DNA of 64,000 bases from Hydra vulgaris (Eukaryota > Cnidaria > Hydrozoa > Anthoathecata > Hydridae): assembly GCF_038396675.1 (NCBI RefSeq), contig NC_088922.1:70687501-70751500 (forward strand), written 5' to 3'. Numbering within the stretch: the stretch's first letter is position 1; each line of letters starts with the position of its first letter. Below are positions 37,460 through 48,603 of this stretch, in pieces. The translations under genes and the position numbers were made by a program. The notes beneath the pieces are model-generated. The model saw only the letters and a list, made by a program, of their open reading frames with translations, was not told where the DNA came from and ran no database searches.

Positions 37460-37843
37460 TATTTAATTTTAGAAAATAAAATTTATAAATCACTGTATAT
37501 AAATTTTATTTTCTAACAGAGCAAGCAACAAGAGAATAACTAACTTTTTATTTTTAAATTTATTATGTAAAAATTCCCTCGGAATATTTCTTAATGAACG
37601 AAGTTACTCTACCACGTTGTAATGTTTTTGTAAATCGATGTTTTTAAACAATTTCTTCTCATTTTGTTGTAAAACCTGTTGTTTATTGAACGTTAACCTT
37701 CAGCTAAGTAGATCTACTCAAACGTTAATAAGCGTTAGAATAACGTTAAGCAACGTTTGAATGGTGTTAATCCAATGTTGTTCGATGTCAAAACGTCAAG
37801 ATAAAATGTTATAATTCTTCTACATTAGGTTGTGGGCACAACC
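37460..37843. repeat. Second part of the AACGTT repeat; AT-rich palindrome
   Basis: AGAAAATAAAATTTATA and its complement lie at about 37,471-37,518. From about 37,600 AACGTT units return (AGAATAACGTTAAGCAACG). The end at 37,820-37,849 (ACATTAGGTTGTGGGCACAA) resembles, in reverse, the continuation of repeat copy A past its GGTTAT. Confidence 0.5.
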
Positions 37844-37849
37844 ATAACC
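37844..37849. repeat. Polinton target-site duplication, left copy
   Basis: ATAACC, identical to 53065-53070. Six-base duplications are the rule for Polintons. Confidence 0.92.
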
Positions 37850-38140
37850 AGTAGCATAAAAAGGACATTCCAGAAAAAATTTTTTTCAACCATATACCTA
37901 TTTATATTCTCACATCATATTTAAATATAAACTTATCTATATTCTCGAAAGTCATTTCAATCATTATACTATCTATAAAATTCTTAACTCATTTCAACTA
38001 TTGTCCTAATTGTCCTATTGTTCTAACCATAATTTTTGAGGCAAAATAAAATAATGGGAGTATAACAAACATAATATATTATTATATTATGGTTAGAAAC
38101 TATAAACTCTGAGCTATTTTTTGTAATTTTTTATAAATTT
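37850..38140. repeat. Polinton left terminal inverted repeat
   Basis: Matches the complement of 52,752-53,064 with scattered differences. Shared stretches include AAGGRCATTCCAGAA at the tip, the short TTGTCCTAATTGTCCTA direct repeats (38,002-38,030) and AAACTATAAACTCTGAGCTA near the inner edge. Confidence 0.9.
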
Positions 38141-38237
38141 TTCAAGTTAAGTTATAATTCTTAATATATATATATTCTATAATATATATTCTATAATAAA
38201 TTTTTCAAGTTAAGTGAAATCTAAGCTCATTGAGGTC

Positions 38238-39502
38238 TTACGCGTAAAAGAAAGCATGTCCTATTACATCAAAACTTCCAGATTGTCCAACTTGTGCATT
38301 CCCAGAGTTTAATGTTACTACTAATCTTCTTCCAGTAGGAACACTAGGCATAGAATCAGTAAAATTTCTGTAAAATAAGATAGTAGTTGTAGAACTAATT
38401 ACTAAACTTGATTGATATAATAGTCCAGATGATTCATTGTTAAATGAATTAATATTAACACGATTCCACGAAGAAAGATAAAAGTCTTCTAAACCAGATG
38501 AGTAGTATATACATATACTATTCTGATCAAATCCCTGAAATACTGTATAATTATTTCCGTTATATGGTGTCCAAGGTTGTATAACAGAGTTAGTATTTAC
38601 AGGAGAATTGTATGCCTCATAAATGCGTACTCTAGATTCCCACCAATTTCCAGATAATCCAATTACATGCGTTCTAATATACTTAAAATAAACACCTAGA
38701 CCAGCATTGTCTGTAGTGTCTAATAATATATATTCTTTACCATAAGTTGTGTTCAAAATCTAAATGTTTCTGAGTATAATTTACTAGGCAACAATGATTG
38801 AGGTATTGATGTAGTCATTGTAATATGGGGTTGTATCCAATATGTAACGTTTTGACTAGTTTTATTGTATAACTGAACTACTAGACTAGTAGTAAATGGC
38901 AAATCAAGTGTAAAGTATCCTCCAAATGCATTAACTGTATATACATTACAACCTTGTAAAGAGTTTACATAAAATGGTCCACCAAGTGGTGAAAATAATA
39001 AATCGCAGCTTAAAGGAATATTATTATCTCGAACACTCTCTGTAGAAGTAGAATAATCTCCTATGCAAAGTGTATGATCTGCATATATTCTAAGAAATAC
39101 ATTACCTGGAACATTGTTATTAGGATCTAATTCTTGGAATGCTAACCATAGTTTTCTGAAAATACTAGGACCAGAAGATTGTACAAAAACTGTTGTTGCA
39201 TCAGCACCTGTATTTGGTGGAATAGTCTAGTATTTTAATCCAAGGCATGTTAAATTCGAATTTGGTATTATTCCTAATTCATTAAGATTAAGTGTTTTAT
39301 TATCAACATAATTTTTTGTAGCAGCATCTTGTGAGTTAGTAGGTTCTGCTACATTTATTAATTTATTAAAATTCATAATAATATTACTAGCTACATTATT
39401 TTGTCCATCTCTCCTAATAAACAAGTTAGTAGCTTGAGATATTGTGAAACCATCTACAGCTACAGCTGAAGTAGTGTCGCGTCCAAATTTATCAACAGGC
39501 AT
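38238..39502 (-). pseudogene. Tail-fibre-like attachment protein of the Polinton
   Basis: It starts at ATG 39502 right after ATATATAAA. The N-terminal part shows FIRRDGQNNVASN and QDAATKNYVDNK, the ATKNYVD signature seen at the base of phage-type tail fibres. It continues through LWLAFQEL, IYADHTLCIGDY and YVNSLQGCNVYTVN (38,900-39,170) and ends in a beta-rich C-terminal domain (SGSFDVIGHAFFYA, stop at 38,238). Fibre-like proteins would decorate virion vertices and bind a host surface. A TAG at about 39,229, one frameshift and a TAG near 38,760 break it. The identification rests on the N-terminal signature; the rest is an unrecognised domain. Confidence 0.6.
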
Positions 39503-39547
39503 TTTATATATAAAAAAAACTTTTTTAACTATATTTTTTTAAAAAAA

Positions 39548-40002
39548 TTACCAAAGATTATTAATAATATTCTGAAAATCACATCCTTCATCAAGCTTTT
39601 TCAAAACATATAAACACAAGCGTCCACAGAATGAGGTATTTCCAAATTGAACTCTATCACTATTATAATAAACAGGACTTTTTAAATAATTAACAACTTC
39701 AACTGGCAGTAGTAGTCTATATGAGTCAAAACTTAGTTTTTTATCTCCGTCTTCATACCAGCAAATTCAGTGAAATCCCTGCGTACTTGAATCTCCTGTA
39801 TTTAATATTCCACATTCTTTTCTTTGTGTATTTTTAGATCCTTTGGATCCATAAGAATTCGGTAATTCATCTCTTGCAAATACACCTCTAAAATGTTTTA
39901 TTTTTAGTTTTTTTGCTGCTTCGATCAATTAAAAATTTGTAAGTGGTTCATTAGGTAAAATTATTCCTTCAACATTGATAAGTTTATAAATGTATTTTCC
40001 AT
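39548..40002 (-). pseudogene. PRO: Adenain-like cysteine protease
   Basis: This protease would cleave virion precursors at Gly-containing sites. The His-bearing block reads NTGDSSTQGFH (about 39,770-39,800), where a stop replaces the residue right after His. The Cys-bearing block reads GNTSFCGRLCLYVLKKL (about 39,590-39,640), matching the adenain-type S-x-CG nucleophile region. The C-terminus is DFQNIINNLW. An ATG at 40,002 follows TATATAAATAAAA but is out of frame with the main body, so a frameshift lies close to the start. A TAA near 39,930 is a third lesion. It sits directly after PolB on the same strand. Confidence 0.8.
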
Positions 40003-40049
40003 TTTTATTTATATATATTTATATTTTTGGGCTCTTTGACCTATTTGTC

Positions 40050-43000
40050 CTATATATTATTTTCTTTTAGTTTGTAGTCTCCATATGCTAATGTGTGTAT
40101 GCCATCTTCTCTTCTGCGCTTATTGCTATTTTATTGATCTCTTCTGTGTAAATTTCATGTGAATATGATCTTATTACATTCATTTTCCTAATATTATCTC
40201 TTTTATTTAATAAACAAACTTTGTAATCTTCGTGTGTTATATACTTTTTAACAACATTTTTCTTTACTCCTTCACATTTTTTGTTATCTTTTCCGTGTAA
40301 TTTGTAAGAATACAACTTTGATCTGAGTCCTACAAACTCTTCAATTTGTGCTCCTCCAGACTCATCTTTAAAATTCCTTTTACTTTCTTATTAACACCAA
40401 CTTACATTAGTAATTGCTGGGTGCTTTGGGTTAAACTCACTTGCATCAAATTTGCTTTCAACATCTTTAGAAATATCAGCATAAAAGTCTTCTGTTTTAA
40501 TTTCATATGCTAAAGAATATGTATCTGTGAATAATAGTTTTGGTCAATCAGCATATTTTTTCTCTATGTAATCATAATGAAATTCGTACATTAGAGTTTT
40601 GCTCAAATCTAAAATGCACATTCCTAAGAAAATTGGTTTAGCATATTTTAATTTTGTTTTTTTCATATGTATTGCGATTAAGATTTCATCTAATATTGTT
40701 CTACTTTTAAAATTTGGTTTTGATGCTAATTTAATAGCTTCATTTCTGTCTGTTAGTAATCTAATATCAACTCTGTTTTCAATATTCTCCATTGTTTTTC
40801 CAAATACTGAATTGTTCATGAGTTTAAAAAAGTCTTTTTCAAAATCATTAGTTGCTTTAGTTCTAAGGTTTGTATTTAGTTTAATGTATTCATTTAGCCA
40901 TGCTCTTTCTTCAAACTTTATGCCCCTATGAATTTTAGTACTCTTTTATCCTAGTCTTTCATATAGTTTTAAATTTTCATAATGTACTATATACTTTTTC
41001 TTATTAATCAAGTTAGAAACTAATTTTTCAACTTTATCAATATTTAATCTTTCGGGTGCAAGTGGATAATCGTTATGTTCATCGTGTATATTCAGGGTAA
41101 TCTAAATCTACATCTAGTATACATGGAATTGATTTCCACTTTTCTATTTCATTTTTGTCCATCCATTTAAAATCATGTGTTGGAAGTGATTTACTCATTG
41201 CCCACCCATATAAATTATTAGCATCTAAATATTGGATGAATGTTGATGGTTTGCTTTGATCATACTCATCACCAATGCACTTATTATTAGAAGTTCCTAA
41301 TCTATTTGATATCATACTAATTCCACCTCTTGTACCTTTCTTTATCATTAGTATCATATCGTAATCACTTAGCAATTCTAATTTTATTTTTGTTTTCTTC
41401 AAAGCTGCATCCCAAGCTAATCCTGGTGATGTATAATACCAAGCAGGATCTAATTCATAACAATTCATACAAACATCTCTAAAACTTTCAAAGACGCCAG
41501 CTAGTAAAAGCACATCTGAAACATTGTACAAGTCATGATAATCTCTAAATGTTTTGCAATTAAACTCATTCCATACATTTTGTGCATGTGAGTAATCATC
41601 ATCACTTATACCTTCATCGTTTAATTTTGAAAAGAATGATTCTTTTAGCGGTAATTATGTCTCATTAAATCTATTAATAGAATCAACCCAATCATATGGG
41701 TATACACCATTTCTTAGTAACAAATCTAATTTTCTACATGAATAAAATTTTCCGATATTTTTGCACTGACCTTTTTTTAAATTCTTTGATAAAGCATCTA
41801 AACTAGAAGGCATAAATCTATAACCATCTTAGAAACGAAGTTCACGTTTAGCTTCAACTTTCCTACCTTCTTTCTCTAGAATAGCTAATATACTTTTCTT
41901 CATTGTTTGGTATACAACTCATTTTTCCTCCTGATAATTTCTTTACAAATAAGTGAGAATCATAACCAGATAAATTGTAAAATAGTACTGAAAAGAATTT
42001 TGGAATTTTATAATTTAAATTACAATTTTGATGAGCAGCACCTCTATATTTTCCAGTAATATGACAATGGTCACGTACTTTATCTTTTCCAAGTTTTTTT
42101 CAACAAATGTGACATGATATTGCGGCATTAAAATCATGCTTGTTTTCAGGAGTAAATATTATCTTTTTTGGAAATTTAATCATACCATAAATTTTCTTAA
42201 TATCTTCTTCTAAGCTATCAACAAAAATTTGTGCAACATCATCTGTTTCACTACTTGCAGTAAATGTGACTAATTTACTTTGATAAAAACTTTCATCACA
42301 ACATTTAATATAATAACAGAATGAACTTGGAATATGTTTTTGATATTGTTTAGTATAAGATTCATTCGGATTTGGTTCACAAGTGTCAATTTATTTGATA
42401 ACACTTTCAAAGTCAGCATATACTACAAACGGAACTCTCATTGATTTATTGTGATTAGTAAATTGCATTGTTGAATTTGGTGGTGGAAGTTCAATACGTA
42501 CTGAATCATGTGTTTCACAATACAATTTAAGATTAGATAAAGATTCTTCTTAATTAAATCCTAACTAACAACTTCTACAATAGTGTTTTTTGCAATGTTT
42601 ATTAGATGTTTGTGATGAAAGTAATCTGCTTAAATTTTTTATTAAACAGTAATGATTAGTTTCATCATTTGAGATTAATAGTAAATCTATTAAATGTTTG
42701 CTATCATTATTCTTTGATACATGCAAAATATGAACTTCTGAGTTTTCATAACCCTATACATTGACATTGATTTGATTTAATGATACTGGAAATTCTATTT
42801 TATCCCAGTTTATATTTTCTGCTTGATTTTTAAGCTCCTTATCTACTCTTTGAGGATTATTATCTATTGGATTTAATGCTCTTGTAATACACCACTTAAA
42901 ACATTGATTATCTTTTTTTTTTTCTTGTAATACACCACTTATAACATTGATTATCTTCATTTTTTATATTGATTATCGCACTTTTATTTGCTAAATTTTT

Positions 43001-43776
43001 ATCAAGTGGAATATATGATTTACCTTTAATAGGATTATACTCAATAATATTTATATCCATCTTGTCAACAGAAAACAAATCTCCAACCTGATCCTGCTTG
43101 TTGATATAATGATAATGATTCTAAAATTTTCTACTTTGATATTTCATAAAACTCATCTAAATCTGTTGTTTCTAATACAACTTGATTATTTATTCTGAAT
43201 GGAGCAGATGTGATTATAGTTTCTCCTGTTTTAATATCAGTACGTTCTATTTCACAATAGAGAACTATATAAACTTTAAAATTTTTATTTCCTTTTAGTA
43301 CTTTAATAGCACTATTTTTAGCAGCATTTATGAAAGATAAAGCATCGTAACTTTCTATCCCTTTAACTGTAAATTGTTTTGTCACATTTTTAACAAATGA
43401 TTTCTTTAATTTAAAATTTATTGGGTTTTTCTAAAACTTATTATACAACACTACTACTTTAGATTTTAATGCTTCAATCTTTTCATTAGCTGTTTTTTTA
43501 ATTTTATCAGGAACAAAAGACATAATCCAATTTGCAATAAAATTATTTGATTCTTTTCGAGATATTGATGTATTTGTTGCAATATAAGGTGTAGGAGTCA
43601 AAATTGTTGAAGATTATATATCTGGAATAGGATCATCTAATTCTCTGTTCGACTGATGTAGATTGCGTTTGTGTGCGCTCAACAGTTGTGTGCGCTAACG
43701 CTCTTATGAGATCACTTTTTCTCATTCTATAATAATATTTATTTTGTTGTAATTCTCTGACATTTCTATTTTCCAT
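40050..43776 (-). pseudogene. POLB: Protein-primed family B DNA polymerase
   Basis: It would replicate the element by protein priming. It starts at ATG 43776 after TATAAAA. The exonuclease domain carries YADFES (about 42,400-42,420). A Cys/His block CHIC...DHCHITGKYRGAA (about 42,050-42,140) resembles endonuclease VII. Palm motif A is DANNLYGWAM (about 41,200-41,235). Motif B is NSVFGKTMEN (about 40,785-40,815). Motif C reads FTDTYS (about 40,530) where DTDS is expected, so a metal-binding Asp is changed to Tyr. The C-terminus HTLAYGDYKL lies near 40,070-40,090. About a dozen stops and frameshifts are spread through 3.7 kb. The size is close to that of intact Polinton polymerases. Confidence 0.93.
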
Positions 43777-43928
43777 TTTTATACAGCAAGATAATTTTTT
43801 TTAATTTTCATTTTCTTTAAATGATTTTTCAAAATAAAAAAATCTTGTCGTATTTTTTATTATTAAAAATATTTACAAAGCACATGTAAATATTTTTAAA
43901 GCATCTTTTATTTTTTATATTCTGATTT

Positions 43929-44093
43929 TTAAATACATCCCCATTCTCGTATTTTACAATAATAAGTAATATTTCGATATTTTTCAATCTCTTTCTCTTT
44001 TGTAATTCTCAATGTTCTATATATAAAAGGTGTAGGAGTTAAAATTTCTGAAGATGTTATATCTGGAATAAGTTCATCTAGTATATTTTCCAT
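43929..44093 (-). CDS. 54-residue open frame duplicating the PolB start
   Basis: The intact small frame begins MENILDELIPDITSSEILTP, after ATATAAAAA. Its start context (AAAATGGAAAATA) and its PDI...ILTPTPFI run closely parallel the N-terminal coding of PolB (MEN..., then PIPDI...ILTPTPYI near 43,580-43,630). The rest (KEIEKYRNITYYCKIREWGC) does not match anything I know. It may be a partial tandem duplication of the PolB 5' end, or a real small gene that gave PolB its leader. Confidence 0.45.
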   Translation of the reverse strand: MENILDELIPDITSSEILTPTPFIYRTLRITKEKEIEKYRNITYYCKIREWGCI

Positions 44094-44134
44094 TTTTTAT
44101 ATGACAAGATTTTATTTTTTTAATTTTTCAGAAT

Positions 44135-44353
44135 TTAATATTTCAATCTTAAATCCATTATCAACTTTTCCATCACGTATTTCAAGATACTCCATCCATG
44201 TTTAGTTTCACACAGAGCACTATATAATGTTTTATATAGTTTAATTTCTCCTATTTCGATGTTAGTTAATTTAATAATGACTTCTTTTTTAGATGTTTTT
44301 GAAATGCTATTTTCTTCTAATAAATTTTTTAAACTTTTCTTTGTATATTTCAT
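44135..44353 (-). CDS. Small SAP-like protein of the Polinton
   Basis: The 72-residue frame starts after TATATAATAAAAGA. Residues 2-30 (YTKKSLKNLLEENSISKTSK then EVIIKL) fit the helix-turn-helix SAP pattern, a putative DNA-binding motif. The remainder is an unfamiliar charged tail. It lies between the capsid gene and PolB. DNA binding or packaging help is a guess from the SAP-like motif only. Confidence 0.45.
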   Translation of the reverse strand: MKYTKKSLKNLLEENSISKTSKKEVIIKLTNIEIGEIKLYKTLYSALCETKHGWSILKYVMEKLIMDLRLKY

Positions 44354-44416
44354 TCTTTTATTATATAAAGAAAAATTTTTTTATTAATTTTCAAAAAAAT
44401 TGAATTTACAAAAAAT

Positions 44417-45710
44417 TTAATAAGCAACATTCATTTTATTCCCGTCTGATTGAAATTCTATCATTCTATCAGACATTACAACAGCATATGCATAAGTACT
44501 TGCTGGAACAGCTGTATTAAATGTTGCTTTAATTTGTACATCTAGTGTTGATGATTTTAATCTTTCTGATTGTTTACTAACATCAAAAACAAAAAGTGGG
44601 TATAAGTCTTTATAATCAGTAGGAGTTATATTGCTGTATGTGATCAATTCATTCATTCCATAAATTTTTTCATTAAACACAGCTGAATCTCTATATGCTC
44701 TTGAAAATAGCAGATTTGGGAATGACAAATTATAATCAACAGCAGGATATCTTTCTTGATTAAGCATGTATGTATATATTTTTTAAGTCGCAATGATCAA
44801 ATATTGAAGCATTAGCATTTTGGTCCCCACTCTTACTTGTTTGAAATCCAACAATCATGTATCTTGGTCTTTTAGGAGATGCTTTTACGCTCAATTTTCA
44901 AGAAAATGAAGTAGATTGTGGAACAACTATAGTATCACACTAACGCTGACGAAAACTTACTGGAAGTGTCACTTTTGATTCTATATATTTATAAAGACTA
45001 ATCCTTTCTACATCTGATGGGATCACATATGGTATAAACAATGATATTTTATTAAGATTAACTTTTATTAAATCTACAGCAGCAAGCTTAAAAATTGCGT
45101 CATCATTACTTTTTCTTACAAGAGTTATTGTATGTTTAAACCCATAAATAACTTTGTCGTAATCATCACAGAATCCAAAAATGTGTCTTAAAGGTACGCA
45201 AATTGAAAATGTTCCTTTTGTAGTTGGTTTCTGAATTATGTATGATTGTCTTATTGATAACCCTGGGTTATCAGCAAGTACTGCTGTTGTTGTATTATCT
45301 TTATACCACAATTGATTTAATCCTTGCACTAATTGAAAGTCATTCGGGTATTTAAGCATTCTTAACATTGTAGTTGCTTGTCCTGGGTTATAAATAGTTT
45401 CTATATCTTGGTTTGATAATTGGTATGATATTTGACTGAATAAATGCATAATACCATTATTTGTAAGCGTCACTGTATCTGTATTAGCATAAGCTGTTCC
45501 ATCAGCAAGTTTAACAAGTTGTCCTTCAAATAAAAGATAAGCTTCAGATGGAAGTGTGAACAAATCTTGTTGCTCAATGTTGATTCTTATTTCTCCAGCA
45601 CTATTTAGATTTTTACGAGCCTCTGGCTCATATTCATGGAATTCAAATCTCTGAATTCCATTATCTACAATTGGCATTTCTGTAAAATTCAATACATCGG
45701 AAGTTGTCAT
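44417..45710 (-). pseudogene. MCP: Double-jelly-roll major capsid protein
   Basis: It starts MTTSDVLNFTEMPIVDNGIQ (45,710) and ends FQSDGNKMNVAY (44,417). The beta-rich sequence, its length of about 430 residues and its position between the small virion genes and PolB match Polinton capsid genes of the double-jelly-roll class. It would assemble the icosahedral shell. Recognisable blocks are SYQLSNQDIETIYNPGQATT, SYIIQKPTTKGTFSICVPLR and LYPLFVFDVSKQSERLKSS. A TAG near 44,941, a TGA near 44,900 and a 1-nt frameshift near 44,768 split it. The first 256 residues are uninterrupted. Confidence 0.8.
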
Positions 45711-45768
45711 TTTGTTTTTTTTACATACAATTTAAAAAAAAATTTTTTTGATTGACAATTCTTAAAAA

Positions 45769-46350
45769 CTATATAAAAAATTTAGCAAGTCTACTACGCA
45801 AGTCTACTTCGCAAGTCGAAAGCCGCGTCCTTTTTTTAACTAGATCTTCTGTTCTTATAGCAATTTCATTTGATACTTTTTTTGCTGATCTTATTGAAGA
45901 ACCCATCATTTATTTATTTGTATTTGTTGTTATATCATCTGCATTATTTTTTTTAGATCTTTCAGATCCATTATTATTAGATCTTTCAGATCTATTATTA
46001 TTAGATCTTTCAGATCCAACCAAATTTGAAATTATTTCATCAATTTTTTTATTAATAATAGGTTGTGAAACAATTTTTAAGATGCTTTATCAATTATCTG
46101 TTTTTCTTTTTCAACTGAAGCATTTCTAGCAGCTTCTATCGCTGATGTTGATAGTTCTTTTCCTGCTGATTTATCAGCAGTTATTGCAGTTTTTTCTTTC
46201 AGTTGCGGCCATCTTCTTCAACATAGCTGATGATACTCTTGTTACATTTGACGCTTTTTTTCGTTTAAATAAATCTCTTGTACTTTCGAATATACCACTT
46301 CCTCCAATAGCGTCTTTCTTTATATATCTTTTATTATGAACAAATAGCAT
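45769..46350 (-). pseudogene. Small basic virion-type protein with adenain-like cleavage site
   Basis: The frame opens MLFVHNKRYIKKDAIGGSGI. IGGSG fits the adenain cleavage pattern (Ile-x-Gly-x then Gly) about 15 residues in, as expected of a processed core or minor capsid precursor. A Lys/Arg-rich section, an Ala-rich helix and a repeated GSERSNNN unit (three copies, from 9-codon GGATCTGAAAGATCTAATAA-type repeats at 45,955-46,017) follow. Two frameshifts and a TAA interrupt it. It lies directly upstream of the capsid gene. The functional label is inferred from the cleavage motif and position. Confidence 0.5.
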
Positions 46351-46433
46351 TTTTATGAACTATATATACTTTTTTATATACACTGATATATTATAAATTA
46401 TTTTGTATTAATTTATACTATGAACTTTTTATT

Positions 46434-47399
46434 ATACCTTGTCGTAATTCATCACAAATTGCAATTAGTTTTTATTATACCTTGTCGTAAGTTTTTATTA
46501 TACCTTGTCGTAGTTTTATTATACCTTGTCGTAATTCATCACAAATAGCAATTAATAAACGTAATTCATCACAAATTGCAATAGCTTCATTTTTCGCTCC
46601 AGTGTTACCTGCTTTCCATGCAGCTATACGTAATTCATGTATTTTAATTGGTGCATTAGGGTTGTTAGGAAGAATTATACTTTGTATTTTTGTCCCTACT
46701 CCTGTTCCTTTTGATTCACGCTTCTCATTTTTCTTTATATCTCTCCAAATAGGGGCTATTATTTCTCTGTATTTTCCACTACGAGACGACTTTGGTTTGT
46801 ATGAGTTTTCAGTAGTAATTCCATCTGTTTGTATTAATATATTTCGATATTTTTTAAGGTCAACTTCGTTATATATTCCCTTATCAGGTTCAAACTTTGT
46901 TAACAACTCCCAAAGACCAGGAGTACAATAATATGTTTCATTATCAATAGTTACATTATCACCACTAATATGTATTGGTTTTTTTCCAATATAAAGTAAA
47001 CATCATTACGTATCCAAAATATAGTTGCTGTAGATTTTTTACTAGAAGCATACATTTTTAGATAACTTGCTTCAATTTTTCCTATCCTCATATCTTTATT
47101 TTCTCATGAAAAGGCAATAATTTTTTAGAATCAGTTATCATTATCTCTCTATTTGTTTCAGGATAAAAGTTTGTAAAAGTGAGTGCAAATTTATTAGCTT
47201 GATCTTGCAATTTATATATATTTTCTTTTATTCCATCTTGACTATCAATTAATGGCTTGTACAATTTTTCTGTCTGACTGTAAATTAGTTTCACCCATCT
47301 TTTCATATAAATTATTCTGCTGTATTCTTTTTTTAGTATCTAAGAATTCTTTGACAACTTTGTCTCTTTTTTAGGATCTTCAATTTTTAGAAATGACAT
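46434..47399 (-). pseudogene. Unknown Polinton protein, coiled-coil N-terminus, repeat-expanded C-terminus
   Basis: It starts MSFLKIEDPKKE (47,399). The N-terminal third is charged and heptad-like (KVVKEFLDTKKRIQQNNLY). The middle carries YYCTPGLWELLTKFEPDKG (about 46,870-46,940) followed by KKYRNILIQTDGI. The C-terminus AICDELRQGIIK is partly duplicated two to three times because its DNA (46,434-46,590) has expanded in tandem. At least three frameshifts occur. No family with known biochemistry comes to mind. Its place among structural genes suggests a virion component. Confidence 0.45.
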
Positions 47400-47448
47400 T
47401 TTACTTGTTCATAAGAAATATAAAAAAACACAACATTCGTTTTACGTT

Positions 47449-48169
47449 TTATTTTAATTCATTATTTTGTGTTTTGACATTTACATTTTTACTAAATCTG
47501 CTTTTGAGTATATTAATTGCTTCATCTCTTCCTTGTTTAATTAATGATTCTTTAGTTTTTTTATTAATTAATTCTTTTGAATTTGTTCTAATTTGCTCAA
47601 GCATTGCTTTAAATTTTTCAAGTTCACTAAGTATTAGTTTAAATTCATTGTCATCTATACTTTCATCTACTGAAGCTTTAGAAATATAGTTTTGAAAAAT
47701 ATTTAGTTTTTGAATCAGCAAGTACTTTAACCTTTTCATGCTTTTCTGCTTTTAAATTTAATTTTTTTATTAACTTGCCCTCCTATTAATGATAAAACAC
47801 CTGCTTTTAATGCTGCACCTTCACATGCAATAGCTACTGATACTGCAATTATTGTTGCTAAAAATCCAATTCCAATAGTTTCAAGTACCATAGTGCTTGC
47901 TAGTAATGAACTATCAATTGCTGAAATTATTTTTTCAGCTCTATTTTACTTAACATATTTCTCTTTTCTCTCTCACTCTCTATTTCTTTTTGAATCTCAC
48001 TAATTGTGTTTAGGCGATATATATGTGCACTAATAATCTTATTTTCTTCATCAGGTGCACTTAGATGATTTGGATATATTTTATCGAAAGTTTTATTATC
48101 ATTTGCACTCTGTGCATTTGGTATATCTGAATAAATATTATTACACAGCTTTTTGCAATTAAACTCCAT
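47449..48169 (-). pseudogene. Unknown Polinton protein with one hydrophobic segment
   Basis: It starts MEFNCKKLCNNIYSDIPNAQ (48,169). A central stretch near 47,800-47,940 is strongly hydrophobic (LETIGIGFLATIIAVSVAIA), long enough for a membrane helix. The C-terminal half is a Lys/Glu coiled coil (ILSELEKFKAMLEQIRTNSK). A TAA near 47,946 and a frameshift near 47,740 break it. Membrane or virion-internal roles are possible but nothing more specific is supported. Confidence 0.45.
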
Positions 48170-48199
48170 TTCAAGTAAAAATAATTTTTTTTAAATTAT

Positions 48200-48597
48200 T
48201 TAAAAAAAAATATTCACAATAAATTCACAAAACATAAAATCTCCTTTTTTAATCATTAGATCAGAATCGGAATTATTAACAACATTTACTACAATATCAT
48301 AAACAGTCTCTATTACAGAATTTTGTAAACTTAACATTTTAAAATTAAGTTCTTTTTTTAATAAAACTAACGCAACACCTTCATTAACTACTACACCAAA
48401 CTTTAAAAGAATATATTGATGCGATAGAGATTTTATTGTGATGTCGTGTTGCGCAAATATTTCATATTTTTCTTTGTTATTAATACTGAAGGGTGCTCCA
48501 AATCTTTGTGTACTTTAGAATGAAGAAGTATTTTTAGAGGTTCATCTGGTATATATTTGTTTATAAATTTGTGTAATGGCGGAATATTTCTTGACAT
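48200..48597 (-). pseudogene. dUTPase-fold-like protein of the Polinton
   Basis: It starts MSRNIPPLHKFINKYIPDEP after TATATAAAAAGAA. After one frameshift near 48,500 the frame reads AQHDITIKSLSHQYILLKFG, then VVNEGVALVLLKK, LSLQNSV, and NNSDSDLMIKKGDFMFCEFI. The order (H-D start, L..FG, V..G.AL.LL, then I..GD) mirrors the beta-strand landmarks of trimeric dUTPases, up to the final GD-x-x-x-x-x-x-V/I strand. The catalytic GVIDSDYRGE-type motif is not present. I infer a dUTPase-like fold without activity, perhaps structural. Confidence 0.4.
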
Positions 48598-48603
48598 TTC
48601 TTT

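Noticed and set aside
45752..46339. Plus-strand hydrophobic frames opposite the 45,769-46,350 gene
   Set aside because: The minus strand has the start motif, cleavage site and gene order; the plus frames are shadows.
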